The notes under the pieces are model-generated. The model saw nothing but the letters and a program-made list of their open reading frames with translations, made no database searches and had not been told where the DNA came from. Below are positions 1 to 43,175 of a DNA stretch of 64,000 nucleotides, piece by piece. A program made the translations under genes and the position numbers. The stretch comes from Antennarius striatus (lineage: Eukaryota; Chordata; Actinopteri; Lophiiformes; Antennariidae): NCBI RefSeq assembly GCF_040054535.1, contig NC_090792.1:3306001-3370000 (forward strand). Reading direction: 5' to 3'. The stretch's first letter is position 1, and each line of letters opens with the position of its first letter.

Positions 1-147
1 CCCTCTTCACGTTTCACATTGAAACACGTCCATGCATGTTGGACATGCTAACAGATCCGCTACACCTTTGGGTGCCGGTGAGGCGGTGAAGGAGAAGGTG
101 ATGCTAATCTATCAGCAGTGGAGCTGCAGCACCTTCCAGGGACTCAC

Positions 148-27889
<27,742 letters not shown>

Positions 27890-27914
<25 letters not shown>

Positions 27915-28340
27915 TCCTGCTGGTCTGTCCTGCAGCTCCGTTAGAAACAGCTTCCTCCGCTTCCTCTCCTCTTTCACCGCTTCTTTGACTTCAGGTTGAT
28001 CCCCGCTCCTCTCTGCGTCCAGACAGACATCCAGATGCGCACCAAACTAAATGTGTAGCTCCGCTGTCCTCTCCCGATCCCTCCCTCTCCCTTCCTGTCC
28101 CCGGTGCGCACTGAGCCCCTCTCCTCTGCCCGGGAAGCGAACCTGGACGCATCAGCTGGTGGTTCATTAAATCACCGCTTCACTCGTTCCCTCCTGTCGG
28201 TCACCAGCGGGCGCTCCTCCGGGGTGAAGTGGGTCACCGCCCCGCTCATCCCTCCCACCTGCCTGCCCGGTCTCCTCCTCTTCCTCCTCCGCGATGAAAT
28301 TGCCCACAAGTTCGGTACAATACGTGGCAAAAGAGTTGGT
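27890..28340 (-). promoter_or_regulatory. ppp1r13b: GC-rich promoter region and 5' leader of ppp1r13b
   Basis: GC- and CpG-rich stretch around and upstream of the first coding exon, unlike the AT-rich surroundings. Purine/pyrimidine-rich tracts and CG dinucleotides are frequent from 28040 to 28300. No TATA box is obvious. The start site cannot be placed exactly. An ORF on the plus strand here (28104-28367) is best seen as a by-product of the base composition. Confidence 0.5.
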
Positions 28341-28390
28341 GGAACAATCACCATAGATTTTCCATAGATGTTAGATCGTGTCTGGACTGT

Positions 28391-28408
28391 GTGCGCCCCC
28401 TAGCGGCT
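28391..28408 (-). promoter_or_regulatory. CTCF-like motif near the ppp1r13b promoter
   Basis: tgcgccccctagcggc fits the reverse complement of the vertebrate CTCF core (CCASYAGRKGGC). Motif match only. Confidence 0.45.
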
Positions 28409-28574
28409 GAGTGAGTAACAGTAAGTCACACCTGGAAGCCTTAGCCCACCTCGGGTTCATTTTTCCTTCATGGTAAATTATGTGTATGAACAAAAATTAA
28501 ATGTTTAGCAAAAATAAATCAATTAAAAACAGTATACATGACGTATTGCAAATATTTCCCCAAATATAATACAA

Positions 28575-28732
28575 AATGCTACCATGAGGGCAGTAGAGAG
28601 GTGCCGGTTCACCTCCTGAGCTCTGCTGAGGTGCCCTTGAGCAAGGCACTGTTCCCTCTATAAGCTGCTCATTGGGGCGCACCATCAAGGAGCACACCGC
28701 TCTACCTCTCACTACCTGCATGCTTACAGACA

Positions 28733-28735
<3 letters not shown>
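28575..28735 (+). mobile_element. SINE body fragment, copy C
   Basis: gtgcccttgagcaaggcact, aagctgctcattggggcgca and ctctacctctcactacctgc match the bodies of SINE copies A and B. The tRNA head and the tail are missing. Confidence 0.75.

Positions 28736-28780
<45 letters not shown>
28735..28780. repeat. (GT)n microsatellite
   Basis: TG run at the 3' edge of the SINE fragment, at the same place where copy A has a short GT tract. Confidence 0.97.
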
Positions 28781-28781
<1 letters not shown>

Positions 28782-29337
28782 ACAACACCTGCACAACTTT
28801 GTCTTCTTTACTCACTACTGTAGTTTCACAGTGATTCGACCCTCTTAATGACAAGTGTGTCCAGTACTTTTTGTAGAGGCCTAAACACACGTCTAGCCAG
28901 GCAGCAGCACCTAGAGGTGTTCACGAGGATTCCCATTCGTTCCCGTTGCCACATTTTCAGGCACCTGACAGTGACAGAGCAGCTCTAACTTTCTCACAGG
29001 ATGACATCTAGTTGTTGTACCTCTCCATGATGAGGACCGTTAATGCTGTAATCAAATAATCAATAAAAGTTATTACGGAACACAATATACAGTCGATTGT
29101 TAATATTGCACAAAAGTGATAATTTTTTTTTCTCTCAAGTCCATATTTATCCTCTTTATTTATGGAGTAGCAACTAATCAGGCCTGTTGGGTGAGTTTCT
29201 CCTTTTTACATCCAGTTCCATCCAACACTGGCGAGTCAAACACTATCATGTTCATTCCTGCAGATTTATCTGAAGTGGAAAATGTTTTACGAAAGACAGA
29301 AAAATGATAGCAGTGATTTCCCTCTCTTGGACAGTTA

Positions 29338-29338
<1 letters not shown>

Positions 29339-29386
<48 letters not shown>
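29339..29386. repeat. (CA)n microsatellite
   Basis: Pure CA run of about 48 bp. Confidence 0.98.
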
Positions 29387-29388
<2 letters not shown>

Positions 29389-29720
29389 GTGGAGTGGCTT
29401 ACAGCTGGAGCTTAGAGATGTTCAGCTGTCATATATTTATCAGATTATCATGGAACTGTCCTCTGCTGGAGGACGCTGTAGTCTCTGATGTGTCTGCATG
29501 TGACTGATCATTTGAAATCACGTCATACAAACTATAATAGTACGGATCATTACGGTGGTAACTCTGGTGATGTTTCAATATTTATTGGGGAATAATTATT
29601 GTTGCTTTAATGTCTTGAGTTGTAAATTCAAAAAAATGATTCAGTGTTTTTCTATTATTTTTCAATATAAATTTTAACGACACTAAATATTCAGAAACTG
29701 TTGCTGTCCGACAGGAGTTC

Positions 29721-29737
29721 AGCGCCATCTACTGGCC
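29721..29737 (-). promoter_or_regulatory. CTCF-like motif
   Basis: agcgccatctactggcc is a near-perfect reverse complement of the CTCF core motif. Same orientation as the motif at 28391-28408. Confidence 0.5.
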
Positions 29738-29814
29738 ACAGGAGCAACCCACATTAATCAGGGAACGCGTGAACTTGACCTCTGCACAGGACTGATGGGC
29801 AGAATGAATACTTC

Positions 29815-29995
29815 ATTTTCATTCATTCACTTTCTACCGCTGTATCCGTCGTAGCGGGTCACGGGGAGCTGGACACTCTGGGCACGACGCCAGTGCATCG
29901 CCGAGCCACACACGAAGACACACAACCACACACACACTCTCACTCCTACGGGCAATTTGGGACCGGCCAATCAACCTGCAGCACATGCTTTTGGA
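29815..29995. repeat. Interspersed repeat, same family as 49600-49815
   Basis: Shares cgacgccagtgcatcgc, gagccacacacgaagacac and caatttgggaccggccaat with the copy near 49600-49815. Confidence 0.8.
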
Positions 29996-30471
29996 ACATC
30001 TGCTTAATGCACATGAAGAGCTTCATGGGTTATGGATGCAGCCCCTACACCTGTGTTTTTCAACTACTGCTGTCATCATAATTCCATATATGCTGCACAC
30101 ACACACACACACACACACACTCATCTCATCAGGATGGGAGACGGATCCTCGTCTGCTGATCTTGAAGTTTCTTCCTTAACTTCTTGTAAAAATCAGATTT
30201 GGTGGGGTGGGTGTTATATGCTTGACAGATTTGTGATATGATTTGTAATAGCAGGCTACTTACATAAAACTGTGATGTCATTTTTTCCAGTTTGTATGTA
30301 CTCCTTACATGCTGTCTATTTTAATAGTGGAACACTAACTATGCATATAAAATCAAAATTTAATGAAGGACTATGACATAAAACACTATTCTTTCCTCAA
30401 ACACATCATCAAAGACAAGCCTGTCTCGAACCCAGTTCACGAACATTTCATGTCTTCATCCTCTGTTCAAG

Positions 30472-30473
<2 letters not shown>

Positions 30474-30529
<56 letters not shown>
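30474..30529. repeat. (GT)n microsatellite
   Basis: TG run of about 55 bp; a shorter CA run lies at 30650-30682 and another at 30094-30120. Confidence 0.97.
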
Positions 30530-30534
<5 letters not shown>

Positions 30535-30649
30535 ATGTCAGTCAGGTCAGTCAATAAAAGCAATCAACCCTGAATTAACCATTAGCTCAGTGTTGCTCCA
30601 GCATGGCACTCACATTCAGCCAGCACCACCATAGCCAGAGGCAATGTCA

Positions 30650-30683
<34 letters not shown>

Positions 30684-31718
30684 ACACACATACGGGTTCG
30701 GCCTAACATCGGATGAGTGCCGCGTTCCAGCTGCAGCTCTGCATGCAGTCTGGTAACTACGTCCTGCTGTAGAAGCAGACTGTTAAACACATTAAACTAC
30801 AAACACATTCTGCAGCACGCAGCAGTTCCAACACTTAAGATTTTAATTATCTGAGAAGATTGGTGGATATTGTTTTTCAAGCAGACAGACATTTCACACA
30901 GCAATACAGCATAATCAATACATAAAATAGATAAAAAGGTACCAGGAAATAAAATGAAACCTATACAAAAAATCAAGAATGTCACAAAGAGCAGAAGTTC
31001 TCACAAACACGGCAGCTGAGCAGACAGCGAGGAGAGTACAGAGCTGGAGACGGACAGGAAATGTGGGCGCTGAGGTTTCAGCAGCAGTCATGTTGTTCCA
31101 TGAGGGTTTGTTAAAGGAATACAGAAAACATTTAGCAGATTGTCCCATCAGCAGGTTGAACTGGAGCGTCATCGATGCCAAATCATTATATAATCCAATG
31201 TAATAACAGCAAAACTGTTAGGATGTCTTACCCCGCCGTCCCACCAGGTGCTGCTCTGAACGTTGTGCATGTTACCAAGTTTTTTTCCCCTTCCTTTAGA
31301 TGATTTGTAATATTTTTTTTCAGGATGGTGAATGTTCAAAAACCAAGAAATCTTCTACCAGTAATCATGTTAAAATGTTATTGACATAAATGAGTATGTA
31401 GATGGACTTCTGCTATAGTTGTGGTGGAATTGGCTCCATGTACAGTTCCGCCTATTATATATTTGCTTATTTAGGTTATGTCTGTTAAGAATTATGTTTC
31501 CTCATTTTTGTACTTATATTTATTTAGATGTACATTTGTGTGTTTATATGTGCACTTATGTGTTTGTCTATTTGTGTATTTACATGTCTTCAGCTGTGTA
31601 TCTGTGTGTTCTTTGTAGTTTATCTTGTGTCTTTTGTGTATTTGTTTATCGGTATTTCTTTGCTCCCTCACTGCTGTGTTGTCTTGTGAAATGTTTGAAT
31701 GTATGAGAGCAGATGAGG

Positions 31719-32153
31719 TACAGTAGTACATCGAGATAATAGCAGCTCGGCGTGAGTTTTCTGAGATACAGCCGTCACTCTGTCCATATTTTTGTTTGAC
31801 ATACGAGTGAAAATAAGAGACACGAGCGGTGCCTCGGCACACTACTGCTAGCTGGATACAACATCAGCTGAGACTGGACCTCATTCATGCGTCCTTGTGA
31901 CTGTTGTTTCTTTTTATATTTTATAAGTAAATTATATATAATTAATGATGCACAGGTAAGTATGTATGTCTATTGGTTGATAAAAAAAGATTTTCTGTAT
32001 AATTTAGGGGGTCTGAGGCTTTTTTACACAGTTGGAATGGGTTAAAATGATTTTAGTTATTTTAAATGGGGAAGACTTGTTTGACTCATGAGTTGTTTGA
32101 CTTATGAGCTCAGTCACCAAACAAACGACACTCGTATCTCAAGGTACTACTGC
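31719..32153. mobile_element. MITE with tacagtagtac termini
   Basis: The left end tacagtagtacatcgaga and the right end tctcaaggtactactgca are inverted copies about 435 bp apart. No ORF of note inside. A non-autonomous DNA transposon type. Confidence 0.75.
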
Positions 32154-33068
32154 ACAGGGTTTCCTTCAGGATAAATAAAGTATATCTATCTGCGTGTAGT
32201 TAGTATCATAGGCTATTTACCTTCAAAACACAATACTTTATTTCTTTTTGTTAAACAACTGCGAATAGACACTTTTGAAGAAGAAATCAAAGATAAAATA
32301 ACGACCACCTGAAGTTTAAGGGTGGTGCTTTGAAGACACCAACTCTACTGTCACAGTGGGAGCTGCAGTAGCCAAGGATTCATTTATTATTCTATTCTTT
32401 ATTAATTATGATTGTGCTTGTTATAAATATTTATCCTCAATCCTGGAGAAACATCACTTTCTGCTGCTACTGTTTATAGCATAATGTCGATATTGTGATG
32501 TGCTATTCAGTCATATTAAACCATCCCATCACACATTGGAGTTGGAGCATCGAGGGCCAGTGACTCACTAAGGTCATACCGATGTTTTTATTAATGCTCA
32601 ACACACTTAACGGGACAATCTACCAAAAGTGCAAAGTGTTCATTGATGAATACATTCACCGGCTGATCTTTTATTGTGCCGACTCTCTTCTCTGTGACAC
32701 AAATGAAGGGCGGCGTCAAACATTCACAGCCAACACAGATTTGTTCTACAGAAGCAGATTGCGCCGTTACGACAGACTTTATACAACAGGCAGTCAGGTT
32801 GATTCTTACTAAAGCGGATGACACATTTCATCAAACGAGCATTTTTTTCAAGTCATTTTAAGCTTTTAATTTCATTGTATATAATTACTTATATATAGCA
32901 TGTTTTCTCGTGTTCTGGCTGAAGTAAATTGATTTCTGATCAGATTATGCTGAACCACTGTTTGGGCTGATGAACACCAGCAAGCTTGAAAGCATATACT
33001 AGTAATAATCAACTATTTATTCAGCACTTGTTAGATTGTGGTTTAAAACAAACACTGAGCTGTATAAC

Positions 33069-33074
33069 TTTATT
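33069..33074 (-). terminator. ptp4a2: Candidate ptp4a2 polyadenylation signal
   Basis: AATAAA on the minus strand about 470 bp after the stop codon. Another lies at 32587-32592. Which is used cannot be told. Confidence 0.4.
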
Positions 33075-33543
33075 AGAATGAATCAAATGTACGTCTTGAC
33101 ACAAAATGTCCATCAATGTCTGAAGACACTGAAGTTAAAACTCAGATCACGTCTGTTCACGTTAAGAACATTATTGTAGCTCTATCTCAAAAACACTGGC
33201 AGAAAAAGCTTCTGGGATACATTTTTTCACTTCTGACATCACAGTGATTTTTTATATTTTTTTTGCTGACAGAACACATTGATTCTGGATGGTGTGGTTT
33301 CCTTTTTAGATTTGCTACATATCAAAGTGAGGTTGCAGACCAAGAAGCAGAAACAAAACCTTTAGCAACTCCAATTTGAAAAGGTTGATCTGTGTCTGAA
33401 GTTGTTCTGGACCTTGATGTGAGCTCATCAAATTTTTGAATGACATTAAATGCTTTCAAAAGATTTCATTTTTGAAATTTTGCCCAAACAGGTCAAATTT
33501 CTGGTTAACATCAAAAGATCACAATCTTCTATGAGAATGTTGC

Positions 33544-33655
33544 CTACTGTATACAGCAACTCTGTCCGTTGGAATCTTTGGAGCGCAGACACAATTTAGC
33601 TTTGTAGTTTTCCAGGTACAGCAGCTGCTTGGAGTTGAATGCTCCTCGACGCTTC
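33544..33655 (-). CDS. ptp4a2: ptp4a2 coding exon 5 (C-terminus)
   Basis: 112 bp, acceptor CTAACAG. Encodes [17 protein letters not shown] and ends in the prenylation box and TAG (33544-33546). Confidence 0.95.
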
Positions 33656-35401
33656 CTGTTAGATAAGAGACATCAAAGTCAAAAGAAGAAACAATACAAA
33701 CAGAAAAATTGGTGTGTGAGCGTTTCAGAGGGATGATAGCGAACACAGTTAATGAAAAGACAGAGGAGTTGTTAGTACAATCATGTAAAATAGAGGATGG
33801 TATTACTGAGTTGGAACTCACAGTCTTATGAAATGCACAGCGTCTTCATACGCCATCCCACACTCAATTAGAGCCAGGGCCACCAACACAGGAGCTCTGA
33901 GGACAAACAACACAGTCAAATGTAATAGAATCAATGTACAAACATCTCTTTGAAGAAGAAAAAACGAAACATACTTTATTCATCCCTATAGGGAAATTAT
34001 TGATCCACTCTTTGTAATGCTATTTTCACACATAAATATAGGTACGGGCCCCTGCACACACACAAGAGCGCCTGTCTGTGAGCAACAGTCTCATGAAAAT
34101 TTCCAGTAAAGTTGTGCTCCAGGATATTCTCTTTATGAACTCAATGGTAGTGGCTCATAATAAATCATTCTGAAAATCTGGTGCCACACTCTCAACGCTA
34201 CGCAACACTAATTCACTGTCAACTGACAATGAACACCATATTTGAACAACACATTTCTGTAGCTCAGCATCTGAAAAACATAACAACTGGCTTGGATGGA
34301 CATTAATTTCTCTTGGCAAACAATTGATATTAAATAAAGCTTCATACAGTGATCCCTCGTTACTCGCGGTTAATGCGTTGCAGGATCACTCGCAAAAAAC
34401 GAAATCGATATAGCGACAAACTATTTATTTTATTTTTTGCCATAATTTAAACGTTATGAACCCTCCCCATACTGATATTAAACCACATTCTATCTGTATT
34501 ACATTTTCCCACACTTATTGATGGTTAAAGCACTTGTATTAAAGAAAAGCATTTCTTTAATACAATGCACCGCACTCCTAGGAATGCAGCGCACTTCTAA
34601 ATACTGTCAATAGAATGCACGCAAGGTATCAGGTGACTACCTACTAAAAATCCCTGATGTAGTGACACCGTGCATCTTGAAGTACATATAAATGAGGGAT
34701 TACTGTATTTAAATCCTGACAGGTGCACACACTAACCGTCCCAGTCCAGCCACACAGTGCACAGCCACACAGCAGCCAGGCTCCTCTCTGAACTTCTTCT
34801 GCAGCAGGCTCAGCCAATCATCAACCACTTGGTCCGGGGGGGCGGAGCCATCATCAAAGGGCCAATCCTAGAAGGGATGAGAGATCTGATCTCAAAAAAT
34901 TGTTGAACATTTTTTTATTTTAAAATAAAACTTCAAATCATTTCCATTTTACTGACTATGTTTAGACTGCCTGAGGTCGTGGATTCACAAGGTTCCAGAA
35001 TGGTTTACAATCTCTGTTTACTACTCAGCATTGCATGATGGTATTTAACATCATATTATGTTTAAAGGCTTCCTTGTTTACAAGTAAATTACGTGGCTTC
35101 ATTTTGTGTGTATCCATGCAACTTACCAGAACTTGAATGCCTTCTTGCTCCACCGGTGTCTTGTCATACGTAGCAGCACACACTCTCACCAGGGTGTTTA
35201 CACCATAGGCCTTCAGGTCCTACAAAACGCAAACACTTTTTACTGAGGATTCTTCTGGTAAAGAATGAAAAAAAGTTATATATGAGCCGTTGGAATGAGA
35301 TCTACCTCTACAAACCTCCCCAGCTGTGCATTGGTGGGGTTGTGTGTAATGAGGAATCTCAGACAGTCATAAGAAATCTCCACTGGAGCCGGTCGATTCA
35401 T
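33544..35401 (-). CDS. ptp4a2: Protein tyrosine phosphatase type IVA, PRL-2-like
   Basis: Complete five-exon gene: 35306-35401, 35127-35219, 34737-34867, 33822-33896, 33544-33655. The joined product has 168 residues (human PRL-2 has 167). PRL phosphatases are small prenylated enzymes at plasma and endosomal membranes, and they bind CNNM magnesium transporters. The start reads [10 protein letters not shown], as in PRL-2. The WPFDD loop carries Asp69. The P-loop HCVAGLGR gives Cys101 and Arg107. Cys46, the redox partner, is kept. The last four residues, CCIQ, form a prenylation box. Oddities: FIRLKRRG instead of FIRQKRRG, and a divergent polybasic tail ([12 protein letters not shown]). All splice sites are GT/AG and all phases agree. 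The paralogue (2a or 2b) cannot be told. Confidence 0.93.
33822..33896 (-). CDS. ptp4a2: ptp4a2 coding exon 4
   Basis: 75 bp, acceptor CCTCAG, donor GTGAGT. Encodes [18 protein letters not shown], then AVHFIR. Confidence 0.95.
33955..34022. repeat. LINE 3'-tail fragment
   Basis: tactttattcatccctatag, gggaaattattgatcc: the tail motif also seen near 17660-17700, 35452-35500 and 42511-42560. Confidence 0.6.
34345..34707. mobile_element. MITE with tacagtgatccctcgtt termini (ptp4a2 intron 3)
   Basis: The ends tacagtgatccctcgtt and aatgagggattactgta are inverted copies 363 bp apart. The inside has the fish-repeat phrase cgcggttaatgcgttgcagg. A mariner-like non-autonomous element is likely. Confidence 0.8.
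34737..34867 (-). CDS. ptp4a2: ptp4a2 coding exon 3 (catalytic loop)
   Basis: 131 bp, acceptor CTTCTAG, donor GTTAGT. It holds the WPFDD loop and the HCVAGLG part of the P-loop. The arginine codon is completed by the next exon. Confidence 0.95.
35127..35219 (-). CDS. ptp4a2: ptp4a2 coding exon 2
   Basis: 31 codons, [19 protein letters not shown] to GIQVL, acceptor TTGTAG, donor GTAAGT, phase 0 throughout. Confidence 0.95.
35306..35401 (-). CDS. ptp4a2: ptp4a2 coding exon 1
   Basis: 32 codons, [10 protein letters not shown] to QLGRFVE, donor GTAGAT. The ATG follows AAAA. A UTR acceptor probably lies just upstream, between 35405 and 35450. Confidence 0.93.
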
Positions 35402-36259
35402 TTTTGGACTCAGAAATTTGAACTCCTCCGTAATGCAGAAATTTCTTAAACAGGATAATAACCCCTACGGGGACTAATAAAGGGGTCTTCAATCTTTGAT
35501 CTTTAAAGACTCTGAAAATTACTGTGCTTCAAATAATGGTGTACCAGACAGTTACAGACCAACTCTGTGGGTTTAAATTTAAAAAAAAAATTTTTTTTTT
35601 TAAAGATGTACTTTGACAATTTGCTAAAAAAAACACAGGTCACTAAATTAACTTTTCTTGGCAAGAATTAACAAAAATGGTTTTCTTAAAAATTCTGAAT
35701 GAAAATCAGAAAAGTGGCTTCACAAAGACCAGAGGAGTGACTTCCAAAATCCAGTTAGAAAAAAAAAAATGAAGACAGACAATTGATCTGCTCTTCCTTT
35801 CTTTCAAATTGATTGATCAGCCCATTCAGCAAAGATCTGTACAAATCACAGTCAAAGAAGAAAAAAAATCAGAAGAGGAGAGTTGTGAGGGAACTCTCAA
35901 AAGCTGACAGGCTGAAGGTCGGCTTCTCTTCATATGGGTTCACAGGATGGCAGTGAGGACCTACGAAGAGATGATCACTGATGAGAGACAATCATTGATT
36001 TTTCAACGTAACAACATAATGCAAGACTTTCTGAATGTATCCTATAAACCAACTCTTACTTTATCAATAATATGATCATTTAGTCTAACATCCTGTTGTC
36101 TATAGATTTCACTGTGCACTTGTGTATGATGACAATAAAAAGCATTCTATTCTATTGTATTAGATATATTTAGATATTTATATATCCGATATATCTTCCT
36201 TTAATAATCCAGTGTCCTTATATAATAAAGCCCCCTGCACCAGCGCTCGGATCACCCAC

Positions 36260-36387
36260 CTGTGTGTGGGTGGCAGTGTGTGTGTTCGCCTAGCGGGTGT
36301 CTCCTGTTCACTTGTCCACGATGAGCAGCAGGTGCTGGGCTTGGCAGAACTCCCCTCCGAGCCTCGCAAACTCCATACATGAGCAGC
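36260..36387 (-). other. ptp4a2: Candidate non-coding exon of ptp4a2
   Basis: 128 bp between a good acceptor (TCTCTCTCAG) and a good donor (CAG/GTGGGT). It contains two overlapping upstream ATGs. One opens a 22-codon ORF (MEFARLGGEFCQAQHLLLIV, DK, stop). It could be a 5' UTR exon with an upstream ORF, or an exon of an unrelated transcript. Confidence 0.4.
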
Positions 36388-37303
36388 CTGAGAGAGACAC
36401 AAGCGACTGCTAGTGAATCGTGCGTTTTAAAAATAAAACTGTGTAGAGTGAATGATCAATACGGCTTTGACTCTGATCAATACTTACTGTGACGAGAGCT
36501 GAGGAGATGGTTCATTGAGCGCACACAGGAGAATGTGACGGCTCCGGGATGTAAACACACCATTGATGATGATGCTTCTTCTCTGGGTCCTGGCTGACAA
36601 CGGCCCGCTAGCTGGATGCTAACCTGCTACGTAGAGAGAAAACATATTCAGAGGCAAACACTGCTCGAGTTTTCTGGTTCCTTCCATTAAAGCTGCTGAA
36701 ATGAGAAACTATCGATTAGCGGAGGAGTGGCTGTAATGCTAGGAGGAGGCTAACGGGTTAGGGATGCATGAAGAGATAAGAGCGTCCATCCAGCTCCGTT
36801 AGCTTCACTGTGTCGGTGGCATTACTGACCAACAGCTATCAGTATCCCGTCATTGTGTCTCATTATCCAGATAATTAAGTGATGATTTGATACCGGTGAC
36901 ACACAGTGTTAGCAACGTTTACAAAACCATGCTAGCACGAAATTACATATAAACCAACTGGTGACGCATTTATTACTGTGTATATATTTACACGCAACTT
37001 ATTTAAGACAAAAATTGTTAATAACTAACTCAATGTAATTTAATAACTACCTTACTGGACTAATTAAAACGCCGTGTGTCGTGAGATATTCCGGCAGCAG
37101 CCATGTCATGTAAAACCAGGTCAACAACAAAGTACCAGAATGAACAACAAGCTAACACTTCCAGGCTAGAGCATTCGCCGGTTTTCAATAACACCCAAAT
37201 GACAGCGAGTCAGAGCCGCGGAAACAGAGGCGGCATTAGCCCCGGGTGTTAGCCGGACAATAGTATAGTAGTAGTGCATTAAAGTCTGACGCAAGCTACT
37301 TAC

Positions 37304-37395
37304 AAAACGTGGTAGTTTCGCGAAAAATCCCGACACTTAGTGACAAAGAGGCTGCGATGAAAACATGTTGAAGGGAAAATATCTAGGCAGCCACA
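37304..37395 (-). promoter_or_regulatory. ptp4a2: Probable first exon and promoter of ptp4a2
   Basis: A strong donor GTAAGT (37298-37303) follows a stretch with CG dinucleotides (tttcgcgaaaaa) that could be a first exon. A second strong donor at 36482-36487 suggests another UTR exon or promoter starting between 36490 and 36640. Positions are approximate. Confidence 0.4.
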
Positions 37396-37419
37396 TTTAG
37401 GGTTATCGTTTCCGGATTT

Positions 37420-42080
<4,661 letters not shown>

Positions 42081-42510
42081 TAGAAATACACAACCTGGCC
42101 AAAGAAAAAAAGGTCCCTACCAGAAAATAAAAGGTCACACACTCTAAGTATTTTGTTGGACCGCCTTTAGCTTTCATTATGGGGCACATTCACTGTGGCA
42201 TTGTTTCCCTAAGCTCCTGCAATGTCACAAGATTTATTTCCATCCAGTGATGCATTATTTCTTCATCAAGATCTTGCATTGATGATGGTAGAGTCTGAAA
42301 TCATCTCCAGCACATCCCAAAGATTCTCAATGGTGTTCAGGTCTGGACTCTGTGGTGTCCAATCCATGTGTGAAAATAATATCTCACAATTTGAGCCTGT
42401 TGAATCCTGACATTGACATCTTGGAATACACCTATGTCATCAGGGAACATAAAATAATCCATTGATGGAATAACCTGGTCATTCAGGTAAATACAGTAAA
42501 TAAATAAATT

Positions 42511-42577
42511 CTTTAATAGTCCTTTGATAATCTCCGTAGGGAAATTACTTTTATTCCGTTCCAAATATTCACACACG

Positions 42578-42662
<85 letters not shown>

Positions 42663-42710
42663 CCCAGTTTGGGATAAAGTATATCTATCTATCTACCTAT
42701 CTATCTAGAT
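42511..42710. repeat. LINE tail plus (AT)n and (TCTA)n microsatellites
   Basis: ccgtagggaaattactttta is followed by about 80 bp of AT dinucleotide (42580-42660), then ttgggataaagtatatctatc and TCTA repeats. Confidence 0.8.
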
Positions 42711-42743
42711 GGTGGGCAGCTCTGACATGGGGAGCACCATGAG

Positions 42744-43044
42744 CAGCTGTGTCAAACTCAAGGTCCGGGGGCCAAATGTGGCCCGCCACATCTTTTTATA
42801 TGGAGAGATAGGTCAAAAGTGTGCTCTGACCAAAAACAACATTTCCCAGTAATTGCAGTAACTAAGCCCTGTAACTGTACTGTTTGTAGCTTGAATAAAT
42901 AATACATTCAGAGTTATTTAACATCAAGGAGTAGTTACATTTATTCTGCATTACATTGAGTTACATTTATTAGTTACATCTGGCCCTTTGAGGACAGCCA
43001 TTATGCTGACGTGGCCCTCCCTGAAAATGAGTTTGATACCCCTG
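42744..43044. mobile_element. hAT-like non-autonomous element nested in the Tc1 copy
   Basis: The ends cagctgtgtcaaactca and tgagtttgatacccctg are inverted. The inside begins aggtccgggggccaaatgtg and ends with a ggccc-containing mirror part. About 301 bp. No clear target duplication. Confidence 0.75.
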
Positions 43045-43175
43045 TTCTAAGGGAACTGTGCCTTGCTCAAGGGCACACTCTAAATATTTTGGCCCACATG
43101 GGTCTTGTATTGGCAACCCTCCGGCTCCCAGTCCAAGTCTTAGTGGACTGAGTTACTGCCGGTAGTCCACTGACC
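43045..43175 (-). mobile_element. SINE body fragment, copy D
   Basis: gtgccttgctcaagggcac is the reverse complement of the gtgcccttgagcaaggcac body word. ggcaaccctccggctcccag follows. The tRNA head is missing. Confidence 0.6.

Larger units (their letters stand above)
28800..33040. other. Intergenic region between ppp1r13b and ptp4a2
   Basis: AT-rich, with microsatellites, an interspersed repeat and a MITE listed separately. I see no convincing exon in it. Confidence 0.6.

Noticed and set aside
71..112. Proline-rich segment after a possible acceptor as the next ppp1r13b exon
   Set aside because: The intron from the donor at 147 would be only about 35 bp, too short to splice.
28104..28367. 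87-codon plus-strand ORF over the ppp1r13b promoter
   Set aside because: Arg/Pro/Leu-rich peptide typical of CpG-rich sequence, with no known motif. A divergent transcript is possible but unsupported.
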